A stretch of DNA of 15,647 nt, taken from an uncultured Collinsella sp. Its GTDB lineage: Bacteria > Actinomycetota > Coriobacteriia > Coriobacteriales > Coriobacteriaceae. Shown here piece after piece: positions 12,816 to 15,647 of the stretch (positions within the stretch are counted from its first letter, which is position 1; the number at the start of each line of letters is the position of its first letter). The notes under the pieces were generated by a model. That model was given only the letters and a program-made list of their open reading frames with translations. It was not told where the DNA came from and did not search any database. The position numbers and the translations under genes are program-made. Location of the stretch: assembly GCA_958436995.1 (NCBI GenBank), contig CAUBMI010000049.1, positions 1-15,647 of the forward strand. Direction: 5' to 3'.

Positions 12816-15557
12816 GTGGCAGACGATATCAACAACAACGAGGGTATGGACGAGGCCGGCGACGCTGGTATGCCCGATGATCTGAAGCGCCTGCTTGCCC
12901 GCGCTGAGCAGGGCGAGGACGGCGATCCGGATGCCTATAACCCCGATGCCGATGATGATGAGGAAGAAGACGACGACGGTGAGCTCGAGGAGAGCTTTGG
13001 CGAAGTCGACCGTGGTGCCTCTGCCGGCGAGGATATAAACGGCGGCCAGCTCCAGATTTCGGAGTTCGGCCGTGAGATGAAGCAGTCGTTCATCGAGTAT
13101 TCGATGTCGGTCATCACGGCGCGCGCCCTGCCGGACGTGCGCGACGGCTTAAAGCCGGTTCACCGCCGCATTCTGTACGCGATGAACGAGAGCGGCATCT
13201 ACCCCAATCGTCCGCACAAGAAGTCCGCTTGGACGGTCGGCGAAGTTATCGGTAAGTACCATCCGCACGGTGACTCCGCGGTCTATGAGGCCATGGTCCG
13301 CCTGGCGCAGTGGTTCTCCATGCGCACGCCGCTCATCGACGGTCACGGCAACTTCGGCAACATCGACGGCGACGGCGCCGCCGCCATGCGTTACACCGAG
13401 AGCCGCCTGGCAAAGCCCGCCATGGAGCTCCTGCGTGACCTGCAGAAGGACACCGTCGACTGGCAGCCCAACTACGACGAGTCGCTCGCCGAGCCTCAGG
13501 CACTGCCCGCGCGTTTCCCCAACCTGCTGGTCAACGGCAGCCAGGGCATCGCCGTCGGCATGGCCACCAACATCGCCCCGCACAACCTCACCGAGGCGAT
13601 CGAGGCCACGTGCTACCTGATCGACAACCCCGACGCCACCGTCGATGAGCTCATGCAGATCATGCCCGGTCCGGACTTCCCCACCGGTGCCATCATCATG
13701 GGCAGTGCCGGCATTAAGCAGAGCTACGAGACCGGTCGCGGCTCCATCACCGTGCGCGCCAAGGCTCATGTGGAGTCCACCAAGACCGGCCGTAGCCGCC
13801 TGGTCTTTACCGAGATTCCCTACATGGTCAACAAGGGCACCCTGCAGGAGAAGATCGCCCAACTCGTCAACGACAAGCGCATCGAGGGTATCTCGGATAT
13901 GCGCGATGAGTCCAACCAGAAGGGTATCCGTCTGGTCATCGAGCTCAAGAAGGGCGTTATCCCGCAGGTCGTGCTCAACAACCTGTACAAGTACACCTCG
14001 CTGCAGACGACCTTCGGCGCCAACAACCTGGCGCTTGTCAACGGCGTTCCCAAATGCCTGAGCCTGCGCGAGATGCTGCAGCACTACATCGACCACCAGG
14101 TCGACGTCGTCACCCGCCGCACCCGCTTTGACCTTAAGAAGGCCCAGGCGCGTGCGCATATCCTCGAGGGCTACCTGATGGCTCTCGACCATATCGACGA
14201 GGTCATCAGCATCATCCGCTCCTCGCAGACCGACTCTGAGGCCAGCGGTCGCCTGATCGAGCGTTTTGGCTTTACGCCCGAGCAGACCACGGCCATCCTC
14301 GAGATGAAGCTGCGCCGCCTGACCGGCCTGGAGCGCGACAAGATTCAGGAAGAGCTGGACGGCTTGCGCCGCGCCATCGCCTACTACGAGGACCTGTTGG
14401 CGCACGAGGAGAAAATCCTGGGCGTCATCAAGGAAGAGATGCGCGAGATCTCCAAGAAGTTCGGCGACAAGCGCCGCACCGAGATCAGCCATGTCGAGAA
14501 GGACCTGGACGTCGAAGACCTGATTGCCGACGAGGACATGGTCGTGACCATCACCCACACCGGCTACGTCAAGCGCATCCCGGTGGCCGCCTACCGCGCC
14601 CAAAAGCGCGGCGGCAAGGGCGTGTCGGGCGTCAACCTCAAAGAGGACGATGTCATCGACGAGATGTTTATCGCATCCACGCACGAGTACGTGCTGTTCT
14701 TCTCGAGCAAGGGCAAGGTCTATCGCCTGAAGGTGCACGAGCTGCCGGTTGGCACGCGCCAGGCCCGCGGCACCGCGATCGTCAACCTGCTGCCTTTCGA
14801 AGAGGGCGAGAAGATCGCGAGCGTCATCAGCTGCCGCGAGTTCCCCGCCGACGAGTACCTGATGTTTGCCACCAAGAGCGGCATGGTCAAGAAGACCGTG
14901 ATGAGCGCCTACGACCGTAGCCGCCGCGACGGCCTGATCGCCATCAACCTGAGGGACGACGACGCACTGCTCGCTGTACGTCGCGTGCGCGAGGGCGACA
15001 AGATCATCATGGCAACCACCGCGGGCAAGGCGATTATGTTCCCCGAGGACCAGGTGCGCGCCACCGGTCGCGATACCAGCGGCGTTCGCGGCATTGGCAT
15101 GAAGGAAGGCGTGAGCGTTCTGGGCATGGAAGTCACCAACGGCAATGGCGACCTGTTCGTCATCACCGAGCGCGGCTACGGCAAGCGCACGCCGGTTGCG
15201 GACTACCCGGAGCAGAACCGCGGCGGTCAGGGCGTCTACACCATCCAGATGACCGAGCGCAAGGGTAACCTCGCAGCCATGAAGACGGTGGGCCCGCAGC
15301 ATGAGCTGTTCATCGTGACGGAGGGCGCGACGGTCATTCGCGTCAAGACCGACGAGATCAGCCAAACCGGTCGCGCCACCCAGGGCGTCAAGATGATGAC
15401 CGTCGACGACAACGACCGTGTATGCGCTGTCGCCCGCATGACGGCCGCCAAGGAGAAGCCCGAAGGCGAAGGTACCGAGGCCGCAGCCGATGCCGAAGAG
15501 GCCCCAGTCGACCTAGGCGACGGTAACGACATGCCAGAGGATCTCCTCGACGAGTAA
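12816..15557 (+). CDS. gyrA: DNA gyrase subunit A
   Basis: 913 residues. The GTG start is four bases after GAGGAGG. Compared with E. coli GyrA there is a 71-residue extra N-terminus, strongly acidic (Asp/Glu run at about 45-59), before the usual EFGREMKQSFIEYSMSVI. The catalytic tyrosine is Tyr193 in AAAMRYTE. The quinolone-region residues equivalent to E. coli Ser83 and Asp87 are Ser154 and Glu158, a normal susceptible-type pair. The beta-pinwheel C-terminal domain starts near 565 with the GyrA box QKRGGKG (596-602), which marks this as gyrase and not topoisomerase IV. The tail is acidic. Role: DNA cleavage, wrapping and religation with GyrB. It ends 40 nt before a strong terminator. Confidence 0.98.
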   Translation: MADDINNNEGMDEAGDAGMPDDLKRLLARAEQGEDGDPDAYNPDADDDEEEDDDGELEESFGEVDRGASAGEDINGGQLQISEFGREMKQSFIEYSMSVITARALPDVRDGLKPVHRRILYAMNESGIYPNRPHKKSAWTVGEVIGKYHPHGDSAVYEAMVRLAQWFSMRTPLIDGHGNFGNIDGDGAAAMRYTESRLAKPAMELLRDLQKDTVDWQPNYDESLAEPQALPARFPNLLVNGSQGIAVGMATNIAPHNLTEAIEATCYLIDNPDATVDELMQIMPGPDFPTGAIIMGSAGIKQSYETGRGSITVRAKAHVESTKTGRSRLVFTEIPYMVNKGTLQEKIAQLVNDKRIEGISDMRDESNQKGIRLVIELKKGVIPQVVLNNLYKYTSLQTTFGANNLALVNGVPKCLSLREMLQHYIDHQVDVVTRRTRFDLKKAQARAHILEGYLMALDHIDEVISIIRSSQTDSEASGRLIERFGFTPEQTTAILEMKLRRLTGLERDKIQEELDGLRRAIAYYEDLLAHEEKILGVIKEEMREISKKFGDKRRTEISHVEKDLDVEDLIADEDMVVTITHTGYVKRIPVAAYRAQKRGGKGVSGVNLKEDDVIDEMFIASTHEYVLFFSSKGKVYRLKVHELPVGTRQARGTAIVNLLPFEEGEKIASVISCREFPADEYLMFATKSGMVKKTVMSAYDRSRRDGLIAINLRDDDALLAVRRVREGDKIIMATTAGKAIMFPEDQVRATGRDTSGVRGIGMKEGVSVLGMEVTNGNGDLFVITERGYGKRTPVADYPEQNRGGQGVYTIQMTERKGNLAAMKTVGPQHELFIVTEGATVIRVKTDEISQTGRATQGVKMMTVDDNDRVCAVARMTAAKEKPEGEGTEAAADAEEAPVDLGDGNDMPEDLLDE

Positions 15558-15597
15558 GAGGAACCGGTTGGTAGAAAATATCAGACCCCATATATCG

Positions 15598-15630
15598 GCG
15601 GTCGGCGCACTGCGCGCCGACCGCTTTTTT
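15598..15630 (+). terminator. Intrinsic terminator after gyrA
   Basis: GCGGTCGGCGC and GCGCCGACCGC form a perfect 11-bp GC-rich stem with loop ACTGC, followed by six T residues. It ends the gyrB-gyrA unit. Nothing codes in the remaining 17 bases of the window. Confidence 0.95.
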
Positions 15631-15647
15631 GACAATCTTGGACCCCC

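Noticed and set aside
13149..15365. 738-residue open frame on the minus strand opposite gyrA
   Set aside because: It is a shadow of gyrA produced by GC-rich codon bias; its Leu/Val/Ala/Asp/His-heavy composition resembles no protein, and gyrA is unambiguous on the plus strand.

Overview
This window is the replication-origin region of a bacterial chromosome. It most likely comes from a moderately high-GC actinobacterium of the class Coriobacteriia, with Collinsella or a close relative as my best guess. The reasons are the order dnaA-dnaN-recF-DUF721/dciA-gyrB-gyrA with rpmH-rnpA-yidD-yidC-jag-rsmG-parA-parB diverging from it, the DUF721 gene between recF and gyrB (usual in actinobacteria), frequent GTG starts, and an unusual gene between rpmH and dnaA. 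The genus is inference; no rRNA gene is present to settle it.

Left arm (1-4181, all minus strand). A strong sigma70-type promoter at 4152-4181 drives rpmH, rnpA, yidD, yidC and jag (ribosomal protein L34, RNase P protein, membrane insertion, RNA binding). An intrinsic terminator at 1899-1930 follows jag. Next come rsmG, three perfect 16-bp parS sites spaced exactly 39 bp apart (1021-1114), parA and the 5' end of parB. This last block is visibly lower in GC than the right arm.

Origin (about 4182-7755). The rpmH-4425 intergenic region and the dnaA-dnaN intergenic region both carry copies of a DnaA-box-like 9-mer, TTTTCAACA, and two further copies lie inside the gene between them. The dnaA-dnaN region also has a DnaA-trio-like run (CTA TTA CTA TTA TTA) leading into an AT-rich unwinding element just before dnaN, as in the Bacillus-type bipartite oriC. 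DnaA itself has changed base-reading residues in its domain IV signature, which fits the divergent box. The gene at 4425-5777, 15 nt upstream of dnaA, encodes a GHKL-family ATPase joined by a Gln/Pro-rich linker to a C-terminal winged helix. I do not recognise it as a named replication factor, and it is the best candidate here for something undescribed.

Right arm (5793-15647, all plus strand). dnaA, dnaN, recF and dciA lie close together and end at a strong terminator (10551-10580). gyrB and gyrA follow, separated by 155 nt that hold a roughly 100-nt imperfect hairpin, and gyrA ends at a second strong terminator (15598-15630). GyrA has a 71-residue acidic N-terminal extension. Together the genes cover initiation (DnaA, the ATPase/winged-helix protein), helicase loading (DciA), the clamp (DnaN), repair of stalled forks (RecF), supercoiling (GyrAB) and origin segregation (ParABS). 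No transfer RNA, rRNA, CRISPR array, insertion sequence or prophage was seen.
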